Shown here piece by piece: positions 11,793-23,905 of a stretch of DNA of 64,000 nucleotides (positions are counted from its first letter, which is position 1; the number at the start of each line of letters is the position of its first letter). The notes under the pieces were generated by a model, which saw nothing but the letters and a program-made list of their open reading frames with translations, was not told the DNA's origin and did no database searches. The position numbers were made by a program, and so were the translations under genes. Location of the stretch: positions 24,787,323 to 24,851,322 of the forward strand of contig NC_083602.1 of the NCBI RefSeq assembly GCF_029168945.1, read 5' to 3'. This DNA is from Cannabis sativa. Taxonomy: Eukaryota; Streptophyta; Magnoliopsida; Rosales; Cannabaceae.

Positions 11793-13991
11793 CACTATTG
11801 GGAATATTTTACCAAGATCTAGATTTACTAGCAAGTATGTTAAATTAACATCCTAAATATGAATATCTTTAAAACAATGAAATTAAACACATAAGAGTTT
11901 AGAAAACTTTACATTGATTGTAGCGGAATAATATGACTCCTTCCGCTCAGATCTCTAACCCTTGTTCCTTTTTGTCACAGAGTATTATAAAGATCTGAGC
12001 CTAGATCTCTTTCTCTCCTTCAGGTTGGTTACCACCGTCTTCCGCACTATGATTGAGTACTTGACTTGCTATGTGTGGGCATGACACTCTATCATTATAG
12101 GCTGACTATAAAAAACAATGGAGGGGGCTTGAAAATTGTATAGAAGGTGTCTATCATCTACTAGTTGTCTGACAGAGTTAGAAACTAGATTTGGTAGGTT
12201 GAAAGTATTGGATGAGATGAGAGCATCATGTTCCTTTTATAGTGTTTCAACTAGGGCTTAGGGTTGAATTATATGGATTAAAAAAGAATAAAATATTGAG
12301 CAAAATTACACCTAATGGCCGACCACTTAAGGGACTATTTTCGAGTTACAATTTTGTCACTTTATTTCAACCACTTATTCTTCTTTCAATAATACCACAT
12401 TTTCTGATTTCAATCCTATAAATGCAAAAACTAATTATTTAATAATTATAATTAATTATCAAATATAATTTCTATTTATATTATTTAATAATTAGACCAG
12501 GCAAAGTCTCTTAATTAACAAATAGACCCCGAAATCTCTTAAATTTTCACAATTAAGCCTTTGCTTAGTGAAAATTCATAAATAAGACATAGTATAATTT
12601 TAGAATTATAATTAAAACCAATTGACTGAGTCTGCAAGCAGTATTATCTCAACTAGTGAGGGGACCATGGGCCTATATAACCGAGCTTCCAAAAAGTATA
12701 TCTAGAATTTACTAAGTAAATTCACTAACTTATTAATTCCTCCTTGCACCACTATAGATTTGGAAGAATAGCACTCTCGATTATATAGAACGCTCTATAT
12801 GTACCAAGATATAGATACGTCATGATTATCCATTGTTACAATCTTAATAGTCAAAGATCCTTTATAGATGATCTACATCGAAAAGGGACAAATTTATCGT
12901 TCTACCTTTCAATGTGTTTTATCCTTAAAACACTTAGCTACCTATAAATGATATTTCATTAAACTAATATAATTACTGAAATGAGATCTCAATCATTTAT
13001 CTCTATTCAGCCAAGCTCGAAGGAAATTATCGTTTCACTTCTAAATGCTTATAGAAGCTATAGATTCCATATCTATGATTAGTGCTCCCACTCAATTGAA
13101 CTATCATGTTCCCAAGATGTAAATATCCGCCAGAACTATTGGTTAATTTTCACGAACAACTTGAAAAACATAAATAATTCAACTAAGCTGAACCAACCAT
13201 ATGGATTAAGATCCATAGACCTAAGATCAAATAGTGATATTATCTTAGAAAGATATAACAGTAAGTTTATGATATCTTATCCAAGTTCAACATCGGTCCA
13301 AACCAATGTATACTCCATACATTCGATACTAGTAAACTTTGTCAATGCTCTAGAAAGAATAACACTTATTCAAGGTGTAAGTACTTATCGCTGATTATCA
13401 TGTCAGTCTAAATCCAGTAAATTGATAAATTATGAGAATTAAACTTTTGAACATGTAATCATAACTATATTCCACTGTGTTGACGACAGTATAATCATAA
13501 ATATATATATGTATGGGTGCACTCTTAATGGGTATTACCCATGAATGGGTAAAATTAGAAAATTTTAAGTTTTTATCTAATTAAAAAAATCTCTCATTTT
13601 TATATCATATGGGCTGAGATTATTCCATCGGTAAAAAAAATTAAAAAAAAAAATTAGCAAGAAAAATAAGAAAAAGAAAATGTTGAGTTTGAGTTAAATA
13701 TTTTTGTATGAACATATTTTTGATATAGTGTAAAAAGAGATATTTTTTGATATTTTTTTTAATTAAGTAGTTAAATTAAGCATAAAAATTCAAATTTGTA
13801 ATTTCATTATTCGTTATTAGATCAAAATTTGATGATTTGATATTTTAAAATTAATATTTATAGTTAAATTTGTTTAGTAACCACTCATGGGTAATACTCA
13901 TTAAGAAGTGTTCCATATATGTATATGTTCTAGACTTAATAGAATTTTTACAATAAACATAATAATGAAATAAATCATATAAACCATGCAA
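11793..13991 (-). mobile_element. possible solo LTR (Ty1/copia-like), minus orientation
   Basis: This 2.2-kb non-coding block has the character of a long plant LTR. Its left border begins ATTGGGAATATT, its right border ends CATGCAACA, and it contains several short AT-rich regulatory-looking blocks. I could not find a convincing target duplication or a second copy, so both ends are provisional. A MITE at 13,515-13,914 lies inside it. Confidence 0.35.
13515..13914. mobile_element. Mutator-like MITE, 400 bp
   Basis: The two ends form imperfect inverted repeats of about 38 bp. Both contain the shared core TATTACCCATGA, reached through CTTAATGGG on one side and CTTAATGAG on the other. The flanks at 13,505-13,514 and 13,915-13,924 are both ATATATGTAT, a 10-bp target duplication as expected for Mutator-like elements. 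The duplication is AT-rich and low in complexity, which weakens it slightly. There is no coding capacity. Confidence 0.7.
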
Positions 13992-14915
13992 CATAAAAGC
14001 GATTTCTGATCTTTTATTAATTAGTAAATATGATTATATTGAAATGAATTTTATTTAGGGCAGACAACCCAATAGACACGTCGTTCTAAGGTAGACATCC
14101 GACTCTCATCCTGCAGTAGACATCCGGATCCCAATCTACGATAGGCTTCTAGATGTACTGTCCCCAAGTAGGCCCTTATCTTTATCGAGATACCTTCAAT
14201 CTTTTCATGTTTCAGAAGGCTAAGGAGGCTTTCAAATCTCAGGAGAGTGACATGTTCTAGAGGCGAAGTCTTGAGCCTTTGTTGGGCTTGGGCCCATTTT
14301 GGATCTGACTTAGGCGTACTTTGAAATGGTGATTATTTTTTGGTTGAGCCACGTGTCTCTTATATAAATATTATGGATAACATGATGCAATTCAAGTAGA
14401 ATATGAAAGCTCTTTTCAAGACGGATTTAAGTGTGTCTCACACCTTTGCCACGATTTTGATATTTTGGGCCTCAAAATTGACTCTCGAGCTCGTGCAAGA
14501 TTTCCCAACAAATTTGGTGTAATTTTTTTTTATTATTTTATTGTAATTTAATTGGAGCTCATTTTCTATAAAAGGAGATCTTCCCTAACTTATTATACGC
14601 ACCATCCATTCACTCTACAAGGTCAGAGATTCTCGCTCTTCACTTTTTATTTATAGAAATTGTAAAGTGAAGCTAGACTTAGTCATTTTATCTCTAGTTT
14701 TTTTTATAAGACAATTCACTTTTGTGATAATAAAAGTTTGAAGTAGACATAATTCTATTATCATCACAATATGGGAAGTAAACTACTATAAATTATGGTG
14801 TTGTCTCTTTAGTTATTATTTTTTATGTTTACTACTATTGCTTATCAGACGATATAGAGTTGGTCATTTTTAGCGTTAAGAATATATTAATAGTTAATTA
14901 TTATTATTGTTTACT
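13992..14915 (+). other. unassigned DNA with an LTR-like promoter
   Basis: A short phrase GTAGACATCCG is repeated near 14,090 and 14,125. A good TATA box (TATAAAAGGAG) lies near 14,570, followed by leader-like DNA. This could be an LTR remnant in plus orientation. No ORF and no ends were found. Confidence 0.25.
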
Positions 14916-14920
14916 AAATA

Positions 14921-16937
14921 TGTAAAGACCGCTTAACTTTAATTTGGAAATTAGCTAGAAAATTAAGGTTTAATTATGAAACTTGCATATTAGTTATAAA
15001 TTATCAGTTTACGGAGATTTATTTGAATTCAGAATGCATTTTATATGTTATATATGGAATTTCATAATTTTGCATGTTTTGTGCTCGACAACATAGGAAC
15101 GCGGTGTTTGGCTATTAGAATCACATCTTAGTATTTTTCGTATAGCAGGGTAATATAGTTAGACATTAGGAATGTTAGGAATAGTCAAGATTTTAGAATT
15201 GACAAAATACCCCTAAGTGATTTTTATGATTTTTAGTGTGGACAAGGGCATTTTGGTCTTTTTGCCCTATATTGGTTTTGTCTTTTAGTGGACCTAGGTT
15301 GGGTTAGTAATCTAATTTTATGGCTGTAGTAAATTAAATAAAACCTATGATTATCTCATTTATTTTTACAAAAATCAAGTAAAAGGAAAAAAGCACAAAA
15401 GAACCCATTTCTCTCTCTCTCAAAACCCTTGAGAAAAAAACAGAAGCTTGAGATGATCTTCATTTGGTTTTACTAATCTATAGTTGATTCTTGGTGAATT
15501 CATTGGAGGTAATAGCTTGGATACCCTTCTCTTTACTTTTTTTTTATGTTTATGGTTGGAATTTTGCATGACTTGTGAGTTTTGCTACTGTAGTTGCTGC
15601 TATTGTTTGAATTGTATTTTTGAGGTTTAATCATGGTTAGATATGTTAATTTAAGCTATTTTTGAAAGTTGTTTTGTTGGTTGAGCAAGCATTGAGTTTT
15701 AGAACTCAAGCTTGGCTCTTTAATAATGGATTTTGTTTCTGTGCATGTTGTAGTGTTTTGTTGCCTTGAATATGTTCTTTGGGATATATAGAACAGGTCT
15801 GGAAGGTTTGGTTTGATTTGGGGTTGATTTGAGTGAGATATGAAATTTTGAAGTTTTCCTGCACTGAACTGTTTGACCAGTTCAGTGGGACCTGTAGGAA
15901 CCGGAATTCCAGTTAGTCCCTAGGAAACCCCACAGAGCCGGAATTCCAGTTGGGGAACCAGTCTACCGGTTGGGGCAATTTTGGGAACCCTGGTTTTTCC
16001 AATTTTTGTGATATTTAGGATATTGCCATGTTATACTTTTAGTTTCAAGTTTAAGTCCCCGGAAAGTGATTTAGCGTGTCACTATCTATGTTGTGAATGA
16101 TGTGATTTACGGGCCTGTAATTCGCTGAGCAGTTGTTCCACTCAAGTTGGTCGGCACACCTGAATTCAGAAACAAGGTAAGATTAGAATAATGATATGCA
16201 TATGTATTTACATGTTTAGTGTGCATGTTAGTTAAGCCTGTTAGATTACATTAGAAATGTATGTTGGCTTTTGTACTATCCGATAGTATCACATCGGTAC
16301 GGTTAGAGTATAACTAGCGTACCGAGTATAGGTTGACATGTTGACATTATGGTCGATAGTACCGTACTACTTGACAGTATCACATCGGTACGGCTAGAGT
16401 ATGACTAGCGTACTGAGTATAGGCTGATATTATGGTCAATAGTACTGTCATACGAATGTTCTAGACTCAGCACCGTGTGGGACACGGGGATAGAGTTATG
16501 ATTGGGGGTATGGTCGTCCGATCATAATTCGAGTTATTACTATGTTATTGCTTATACTTTTCTCATTGAGTCTGTTGACTCACAATTGCTATTTCTATGT
16601 GTAGGTAAGGGCAAGGCTAAGGCTGAACAGCTGTGAGAGTGAGCAGATGGAGATTGTACATGTCGAGGCGGTTAGGCCTGGAGTGTATGATCTTTGGGAC
16701 ATCAGGGCTTTTGTTGTATAGTCGCTAGGCGACAGACTTCTGTATATGTACAGTGAAACTTTTGTAAATGCTTTTGTAAACGGGATCCCGGAATTTTATA
16801 TGTAAGCTATTTTATTTTTTAGTTAAATAAGTAAAATTTTAATTAATCACTATTTTCGATAACCTCGTTGATTAGCAACGAACTGCACAGTAAGTTTAAA
16901 ATCATGCTAACACGCCTAAAATAGTTAGGGTGTGACA
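14921..16937 (+). repeat. 5' LTR of the Tekay-type element
   Basis: The LTR is 2,017 bp, begins TGTAAAGACC and ends GTGTGACA. It contains a roughly 100-bp internal tandem duplication at about 16,270-16,450 (phrase CACATCGGTACGG present twice). The 3' LTR at 21,870-23,900 matches along its length with many substitutions and small indels. Confidence 0.92.
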
Positions 16938-16940
16938 ATT

Positions 16941-16952
16941 TAGTATCAGAGC
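16941..16952 (+). other. primer-binding site (initiator tRNA-Met type, one mismatch)
   Basis: TAGTATCAGAGC lies 3 nt after the 5' LTR. The usual plant site complementary to initiator tRNA-Met is TGGTATCAGAGC, so a single G-to-A change is present. Confidence 0.8.
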
Positions 16953-17217
16953 CGCCAGGTTGTCTTCCGAAGATCGTCAAGACATGTATAATCATCATCA
17001 GTGATCAGCTCGTTTCACAGTTCCAAAAGCTTTTATTGCTTTAGTAGTTTATTTTAATAGTATGATTTAAGAAAAGCTTGTTAGGAAGCATGTTAGTAGC
17101 CTAATAGTAGAATAGGGGCATGTCTTTTTAAATTTCCAAATAAGCGGCAATTAGTAATTTTTATTTGATCACGATCTGACCAGACTAGCTCTTGGTTACG
17201 CAGGTTGTTCTAATAGT

Positions 17218-18420
17218 ATGGACTCCAGGCAAAATACCAGGAGCCAGGGTAACTCAGTTGGATCCAGTGGTGGTCATGGAGTTCAGATTCCCCTAAATAT
17301 TCGTGGCCAAGGTAGATGTCCTAGAGGCAAGGCACGCGGTCGGGGTGATGTTAACCCATCACAGGCTGCCCAAGATTGGGAAAATAGGTTTGCAGAAATG
17401 CAAGCTAGGATTAATGAACAAAATGAAGAGATCCGACACTTGAGATAGCAGGGTGCTCCTGCAATCCCTGTTCCAGAAATACCGGTAGCTCTTGCCCCTG
17501 TTATGCAGGCAGGACCGGTCGTTGCAGTGAATCGAATGAAACCACTGTATGAGAGGTTCTGGAAGCAGGCACCTCCAGTTTTCCTGGGAGGTCCCGATGT
17601 TATGAAAGCCGAATAGTGACTAACAGTGATTACCAGAATTCTGAACTTTATGGGCGTCACCGACAATGATAGAGTGGCATATGCCACATTCCAATTCCAA
17701 GAAGACGCTCTAGTGTGGTGGGACATGGTATCTCTGACTCATGATGTTACAACAATGACCTAGGAAAAGTTCCAGGAACTGTTCAATGAAAAATATTACA
17801 ACAAGGCAATCAAAAGTGCAAAAAGGAAAAAAATTCACTCAGCTAACTCATAAAGAAAATATGAGTGTTACTGAATACACAACACAGTTTGACCGTTTGG
17901 CAAGATTGGCCTCGGGAATCGTGCCAACTGATTTCGGTAAGAAAGAGAAGTACATGGATGGGCTGAACTCGAAAATAAGACATGACTTAATGATCACTAC
18001 AGATGATAATACAACCTATGCTAATATGATGGCTAAGGCACTGCGAGCCGAGGGCGCAGTGGAGTGTACCCTAGAGTCTCAAGGTACTCAGGTTGTTGGT
18101 GGGGTTCCTACCCCTCATACATCAGTCTTTAGTAGGGGAGGTAGTGGTTCGACCACTCACCAGAAAAGAAAGCCACCTACTGCATCCAGTGGTTTAGTTC
18201 AGAACAAGAGGTTTCGAGGGAACCAGGGTCGAGGCAATCATCAGGGTGGCTCCGAAACCCGATACACTTACCTAGAATGCCCTAGTTGTAAAAACATCAC
18301 CTGGGAGAGTGTAGAGGGTAGGGGTGCTTTCAGTGTGGTATGCCATGGCATTATAAAAGGGATTGCCCCCAACTTAAGAAGGAAGAACAGAAGACCGCAG
18401 CGAAACCTGCTCTAGCAAGG
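17218..18420 (+). pseudogene. gypsy gag, with nonsense codons and a frameshift
   Basis: The ATG at 17,218 opens a Gly/Arg-rich N-terminus, followed by a coiled segment and the retrotransposon gag core (about 17,540-18,110; FQFQEDALVWWD, FNEKYYN, QFDRLARLA). A zinc knuckle CFQCGMPWHYKRDC (CX2CX4HX4C) lies at about 18,325-18,368, in a different frame from the preceding gag part. In-frame stops occur at 17,446, 17,614, 17,617 and 17,761, each explained by one C-to-T or G-to-A change in CAG or TGG. The protein would not be made as one chain. Confidence 0.85.
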
Positions 18421-18836
18421 GTGTTTGCATTAACTCAGGCTGATACAAAAGCCAGCCCCTCAGTGGTAACATGTCAACTCTCGATCAATAACTCTTACTT
18501 CTCTGTGTTATTTAACTCTGGGACCACTCACTCTTATGTGGCAGCTAGAATTTTTAGTAAATTGGGTAGACAACACGATAGTTATGAATCAGGGTTTGGA
18601 ACCTACTGCCTGGCGGAGAATTAGTCATCTCCAAAAAGTGGATTAGGTCTATGCCGATCAGAATTGAGGATAGGGAGTTGAGTGGTGACCTAATAGAAAT
18701 GGAATCAGCGGATTTTGATATTATACTGGGAATGGATTTCTTATCCAAGTACTTGGCATGTATTGATTGTAAGCGAAAGATGGTAATCTTCCAACCAGAG
18801 GGTGAGGAACCGTTTGTTTTTGTTGGATTGGTTTAG
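18421..18836 (+). pseudogene. gypsy aspartic protease, mutated active site
   Basis: The flap and active-site region reads LFNSGTTHSYVA where the family has D-S-G. The catalytic Asp is replaced by Asn (codon AAC at 18,514-18,516). Downstream ESADFDIILGMDFLSKY is the typical C-terminal protease block, but it is separated by a stop near 18,622. Activity is not expected. Confidence 0.8.
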
Positions 18837-19855
18837 GGATCTCGGATCCCAATAATTTCAGTAGTAACAACCAGGTAATTGTTATGAGACGGGTGTCTTG
18901 TGTTTCTGGCTGTGGTATTGGATACCACTCAGCCTGAATCAATTTGACCAGAGGACATCAAGGTGGTTCGGGAATTCTTAGATGTTTTTTCTGATGAACT
19001 TCCAGGTTTACCACCGCAGAGAGAAATTGATTTTGTTATTGATTTGGCACCTGAAGCAACATCGGTTTCTAAGGCCCTTATAGAATTGCTCCAGTAGAAC
19101 TTAAAGAATTGAAAATTCAACTTTAGGGGTTGCTTGACATAGAGTTTTCACAGCCTAGTGTGTCACCCTGGGAAGCCCATGTATTGTTTGTCAAGAAGAA
19201 GGATGGATCTTTGCGTATGTGTATAGACTAATGGGAATTGAATAAACTGACAGTTAAGAACAAGTATCCTTTACCTAGGATCGATGACCTTTTTGATCAA
19301 CTTCAGGGGAAGATGGTCTTTTCAAAGATTGATCTCCGATCGAGCTATCATCAGTTGAGAATTCGAGAGGAGGACATTCCAAAGACAGCTTTCCGCACTA
19401 GGTATGGACATTATGAATTTCTGGTTATGTCTTTTGGACTAACCAATGCTCCCGCAGCTTTTATGGACCTGATGAATAGAGTATTCAAGGATTTCCTCGA
19501 TATTTGTGTTATTATATTTATTGATGACATCCTTGTGTACTCTCAAATAGAAAAGGAGCACGAGCAACATCTCCGGATGGTTCTACAACGGCTTCGAGAA
19601 CATAAGTTGTATGTCAAATTCAAGAAGTGCGAGTTTTGGCTATCTCAAGTGTCCTTTCTTGGACACATTTTCAGCAAAGATGAGATCAAAGTGGATTTGG
19701 GAAAGATAGAATTCATCAGGGATTGGCCAAGACCGAAAATAGTTACAGAAGTTAGAAGTTTCTTAGGTCTTGCTGGTTATTACCGTCGATTTGTGGAGGG
19801 ATTTTCTAAAATTTTAACACCCTTAACCGAGCTCACTAAAAAGAATCAGTGATTT
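18837..19855 (+). pseudogene. gypsy reverse transcriptase
   Basis: The RT is recognised by [62 protein letters not shown] and the catalytic FIDDILVYS box near 19,517. The most intact open stretch is 19,238-19,852. There are stops before it (around 19,096 and 19,229) and a TGA at 19,850, where a CGA arginine codon is expected. Confidence 0.9.
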
Positions 19856-20330
19856 GTGTGGACGGACAAGTGTGAAGCAGGCTTTCAGGAGCTAAAACAG
19901 AGGTTAATCACAGCTCCGATGTTAGCTCTACCTTTTGATAAAGAGAAGTTCGTGGTTTATTGTGACGTATCCAAACAGGGTTTGGGGTGTGTACTGATAC
20001 AGGCTGATCAGGTTATTGCCTATGCCTCTCATCAGTTGAAAGAATATAAACAGCGATACTTGACACATGACCTAGAACTTGCCGCGGTAGTGTTTGCTTT
20101 GAAGATTTGGCGGCATTATCTCTACGGAGAGAAATGTGAAATTTATACTGACCACAAGAGCCTCAAATACTTCTTTACTCAGAAAGACTTGAATATGAGA
20201 TAGAGGCGTTGGTTAGAATTGGATATGGATTATGACTGTGAAATCCTTTACCATCCTGGGAAGGCCAATGTAGTGGCCAATGCCCTGAGCAGGAATGGGT
20301 CCCGGGAAGGTAACTAGTATAATTCAGATT
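19856..20330 (+). pseudogene. gypsy RNase H
   Basis: The domain contains [36 protein letters not shown] and YTDHKSLKY, the acidic blocks of the RT-linked RNase H. A TAG at 20,201 replaces the CAG expected in the conserved NMRQRRW stretch. Beyond 20,290 the frame is lost. Confidence 0.87.
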
Positions 20331-21470
20331 TCACCTCAGTTAGTAGAAGACATGGTCATATCAAGCATCGAGTTTGTTATAGGTAAACTTCATAACTTGA
20401 CGCTGTAATCTGATCTATTAGAACGAATTAAAGCTGCTCAGTTAACTGATCTAGAGTTAGTGAAGATCAGGGAAGAGGTTTCAACTGGTCAAGCCAGAGA
20501 TTTTATAGTGTCAGATAGTGGGATGCTATTGTTTAAGACTAGAGTTTGTGTTCCAAGTAGTGCGGAACTTAGAAATGAAATTCTTGAAGAGGCTCATACC
20601 ACTCCATATTCCTTGCATCCTAGCACCACCAAGATGACCAAGATCTTAAACCTTACTTCTGGTGGAGCGGGATGAAGAAGAATGTGGTAGAATTCGTATC
20701 GCGATGCCTAACCTATCAACAGATCAAGGCTGAACATCAGAAACCGGCAAGTTTGTTACAGCCTTTTACACTTCTTGAGTGGAAATTGGAGGATATCACC
20801 ATTGACTTTGCGGTTGGATTACCTAGAACCACGTGTTTATTTGATTCAATTTGGGTTGTGGTAGATCAATTTACAAAGTCTGCACATTTTCTACCGGTTA
20901 AAACAACCTTTACAGTGGATTAGTATGCGGATTTGTACGTCAAGGAGATAGTAAGATTACATGGTGTTTACATGGTGTACCAAAGTCTATAGTTTCGGAT
21001 AGAGATCCGAAGTTTACTTCTAAATTCTGGCAGAATTTACAGCGGGCTATGGGTACCAAACTGAAATTCAGTATAGCTTTCCATCCTCAGACTGATGGAC
21101 AGTCTGAAAGGGCAATTCAGATACTGGAAGATATGTTACGAGCCTGTGTTATGGATTTCGAGGGCTCCTAGAGTAAGTATTTACTATTGATAGAGTTCTC
21201 GTATGATAACAGTTATCAAAGTACAATAGGGATGACTGCCTATGAATTGTTATATGGCAAAAAATGTAGATCTCCCATTCACTGGGATGAGACAAGGGAG
21301 AAGAAATACTTAGGTCCGGAATCAGTACAACGGACTAATGAAGCAATCGAGAAGATTAAAGTTAGAGTGCTTGCCTCTCAGAGTAGGCAAAAGAGTTATG
21401 CAGATCCGAAACGCAAGAATGTAGAGTTTCAAGTAGGGATCATGTGTTCCTACGGGTGTCTCCAATGAAA
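20331..21470 (+). pseudogene. gypsy integrase
   Basis: The remnant includes the zinc-binding N-terminus (EEAHTTPYSLHPSTTKM, CLTYQQIKAEHQKP), the catalytic core ([45 protein letters not shown]) and the C-terminal part. It is broken by an 11-bp direct duplication at 20,957-20,978, which shifts the frame, and by TAG codons at 20,921 and 21,169 that replace expected CAG and TGG codons. Confidence 0.88.
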
Positions 21471-21858
21471 GGGGATCAAGCGCTTCGGGAAAAGAGGCAA
21501 GTTATGCCCTAGATTTACAGGACCTTTCGAGATTCTCGAGAAGGTTGGGCAAGTGGCATATCATTTAGCTTTGCCTCCAGCTCTTTCAGCATTTCACAAC
21601 GTATTTCATGTCTCCATGCTACGGAAGTACGTTTCAGACCCTGCTTATGTATTGAGTTATGAAAATCTTGAGCTGCAACCAGACTTGTCATATGAAGAAC
21701 AGCCAGTTCGGATCTTAGACAGAAAGGATAAGGTCCTTTGCAACAAGACCAGAACTTTGGTCAAAGTACTCTGGAGAAACAACAAGGTGGAGGAAGCCAC
21801 CTGGGAGTTAGAGTCCGACATGAGAACTCAATATCCAGAGTTGTTTAGGTTCTTTTAA
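21471..21858 (+). pseudogene. integrase C-terminus with chromodomain
   Basis: The frame ending at 21,858 contains FHNVFHVSMLRKYV (GPY/F-like end of integrase). It is followed by the chromodomain block VRILDRKDK, TLVKVLWRNN, EEATWELESDMR and YPELF. A chromodomain here is the hallmark of chromoviruses and in active elements steers integration to heterochromatin. Confidence 0.88.
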
Positions 21859-21865
21859 GGGAGGA
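21857..21865 (+). other. polypurine tract of the Tekay-type element
   Basis: AAGGGAGGA lies 4 nt before the 3' LTR and overlaps the end of the integrase frame. This is the expected position of the plus-strand primer. Confidence 0.75.
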
Positions 21866-21869
21866 TAAT

Positions 21870-23900
21870 TGTAAAGATCACTTAACTTTAATTTGGAAAT
21901 TAGTAGATAATTAGGGTTTAATTATGAAACTTGCATATTAGTTATGAATTATCAATTTATGGAGATTTATTTGAATTCGGAATGCATTCTATATGTTATA
22001 TATGTAATTTCATAATTTTGCATGTTTTGTGCTCAGCAACATTGGAATGCAGTGTTTGGCTATTAGAATCACATCTTAGTATTTTTAGTATAGCAGGGCA
22101 ATATAGTTAGACATTAGCAATGTCAAGAATAGTCGAGATTTTAAAATTAACAAAATACCCCTAAGTGATTTTTATGATTTTTAGTGTGGGCAAGGGCATT
22201 TTGGTCTTTTTGCCCTATATTAGTTTTGTCTTTTAGTGGACCTAGATTGGGTTAGTAATCTGATTTTATGGCTGAAGTAAATTAAATAAAACCTATGATT
22301 ATCTCATTTATTTTTACAAAAATCAAGTAAAAGGAAAAAAACACAAAAGAACCCATTTCTCTCGCTCTATTTTCTCTCTCTCGAAACCCTTGGGAATAAA
22401 TTAGAAGCTTGAGGTGATCTTCATTGGGTTTTACTAATCTATAGTTGATTCTTGGTGAATTCATTGGAGGTAATAGCTTGGATACCCTTCTCTTTAGTTT
22501 TTTTTTTTTTTGTATGTTTATGGTTGGAATTTTGCATGACTTGTGAGTTTTGCTACTGTAGTTGCTGCTGTTGTTTGAATTATATTTCTGAGGTTTAATC
22601 ATGGTTAGATATGTTGATTTAAGCTAGTTTTGAGAGCTATTTTGTTGGTTGAGCAAGCTTTGAGTTTTAGAACTCAAGCTTGGCTCTTTAACGGTGGATT
22701 TTGTTTCTGTGCATGCTGTAGTGTTTTGTTGCCTTGAATATATTTTTTGGGATGTATAAAAAAGGTCTGGAAGGTTTGGTTTGATTTGGGATTGATTTGA
22801 GTGAGATATGAAATTTTGAAGTTTTCCTGCACTAATCCGGTCGACCGGTTCAGTGGGAGCTGTTGGAACCGAAATTCTGGTTGGTGGTCCCCAGGAAACC
22901 CCACAAAGCCGGAATTCCAGTTGGGGAACCGGTCTACCGGTTGGGGCAATTTTAGGAACCCTGCTTTTTCCTATTTTTGCGATATTTAGGATATGGTCAT
23001 GTTATTTATCGATAGGAAAACTTCTAGTTTCAAGTTTAAGTCCCCGAAAAGTGATTTAGCGTGTCACTTATCTATGTTTTGAATGATATGATTTAAGGGC
23101 CTATAATTTGCCGAGCAGTTGTTTCACTCAGGTTGGCCGACACACCTGAATTCAGAAACGAGGTAAGATTAGTATAATGATATGCATATGTATTTACATG
23201 TTTAGTTTACATGTTAGTTAAGCCTGTTAGATTACATTAGAAATGTATGTTGGCTTTTGTACTATCCGGTAATATCACATCAGTACGCTTAGAGTATGAC
23301 TAGCGTACCGAGTATAGGCTGATATTATGGTCGATAGTACCGTACTACTTGACAGTTTTACATCAATACGGCTAGAGTATGACTAGCGTACTGAGTATAG
23401 GCTGATATTATGGTCAATAGTACTGTCGTACGAACGTTCTAGACTCAGCTCCGTGTGGGACACGGGGATAGGATTATGATTGGGGGTATGGGCGTCCGAT
23501 CATAATCCGACTTATTGCTATGTTATTGTTTATACTTTTCTTATTGAGACTGTTGACTCACAGTTGCTATTTCCATGTGTAGGTAAGGGCAAGGCTAAGC
23601 CTGAGCAGCTGTGAGAGCGAGCAGATGGAGATTGTACATGTCGGGACGATTAGGCCTGGAGCGTACGATCTTCGGGACATCAAGACTTTTGTTGAGACTT
23701 TTGTATATGTACGGTAAAATTTTTGTAAATGCTTTTGTAAATGAGATTCCGAAATTTTATATGTAAGCTATTTTATGTTTTTAATTAAATAAGCAAAATT
23801 TTAATTAATCACGATTTTCGATAACCTCGTTGATTAGCAACGAGCTGCACAGTAAATTTAAAAATCACGCTAATACGCCTAAAATAGTTAGAGTGTTACA
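21870..23900 (+). repeat. 3' LTR of the Tekay-type element
   Basis: The LTR is 2,031 bp, begins TGTAAAGATC and ends GTGTTACA. It carries the same roughly 100-bp internal duplication as the 5' LTR (about 23,260-23,425). Differences from the 5' LTR are spread over the whole length. Confidence 0.92.
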
Positions 23901-23905
23901 AAATA

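Larger units (their letters stand above)
14921..23900 (+). mobile_element. Ty3/gypsy chromovirus (Tekay/Del type), full-length, defective
   Basis: A complete element of 8,980 bp is flanked by the 5-bp target duplication AAATA (14,916-14,920 and 23,901-23,905). It has two LTRs of about 2 kb starting TGTAAAGA and ending in CA, a primer-binding site, a polypurine tract, and the gypsy order gag, protease, RT, RNase H, integrase, chromodomain. The chromodomain at the C-terminus and the long LTRs place it in the chromoviruses, most likely Tekay/Del. Every coding domain carries stop codons or frameshifts and the LTRs differ at many sites, so the insertion is old. Confidence 0.93.

Noticed and set aside
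13161..13394. A 77-codon plus-strand frame.
   Set aside because: It has no recognisable family and lies inside a non-coding LTR-like block.
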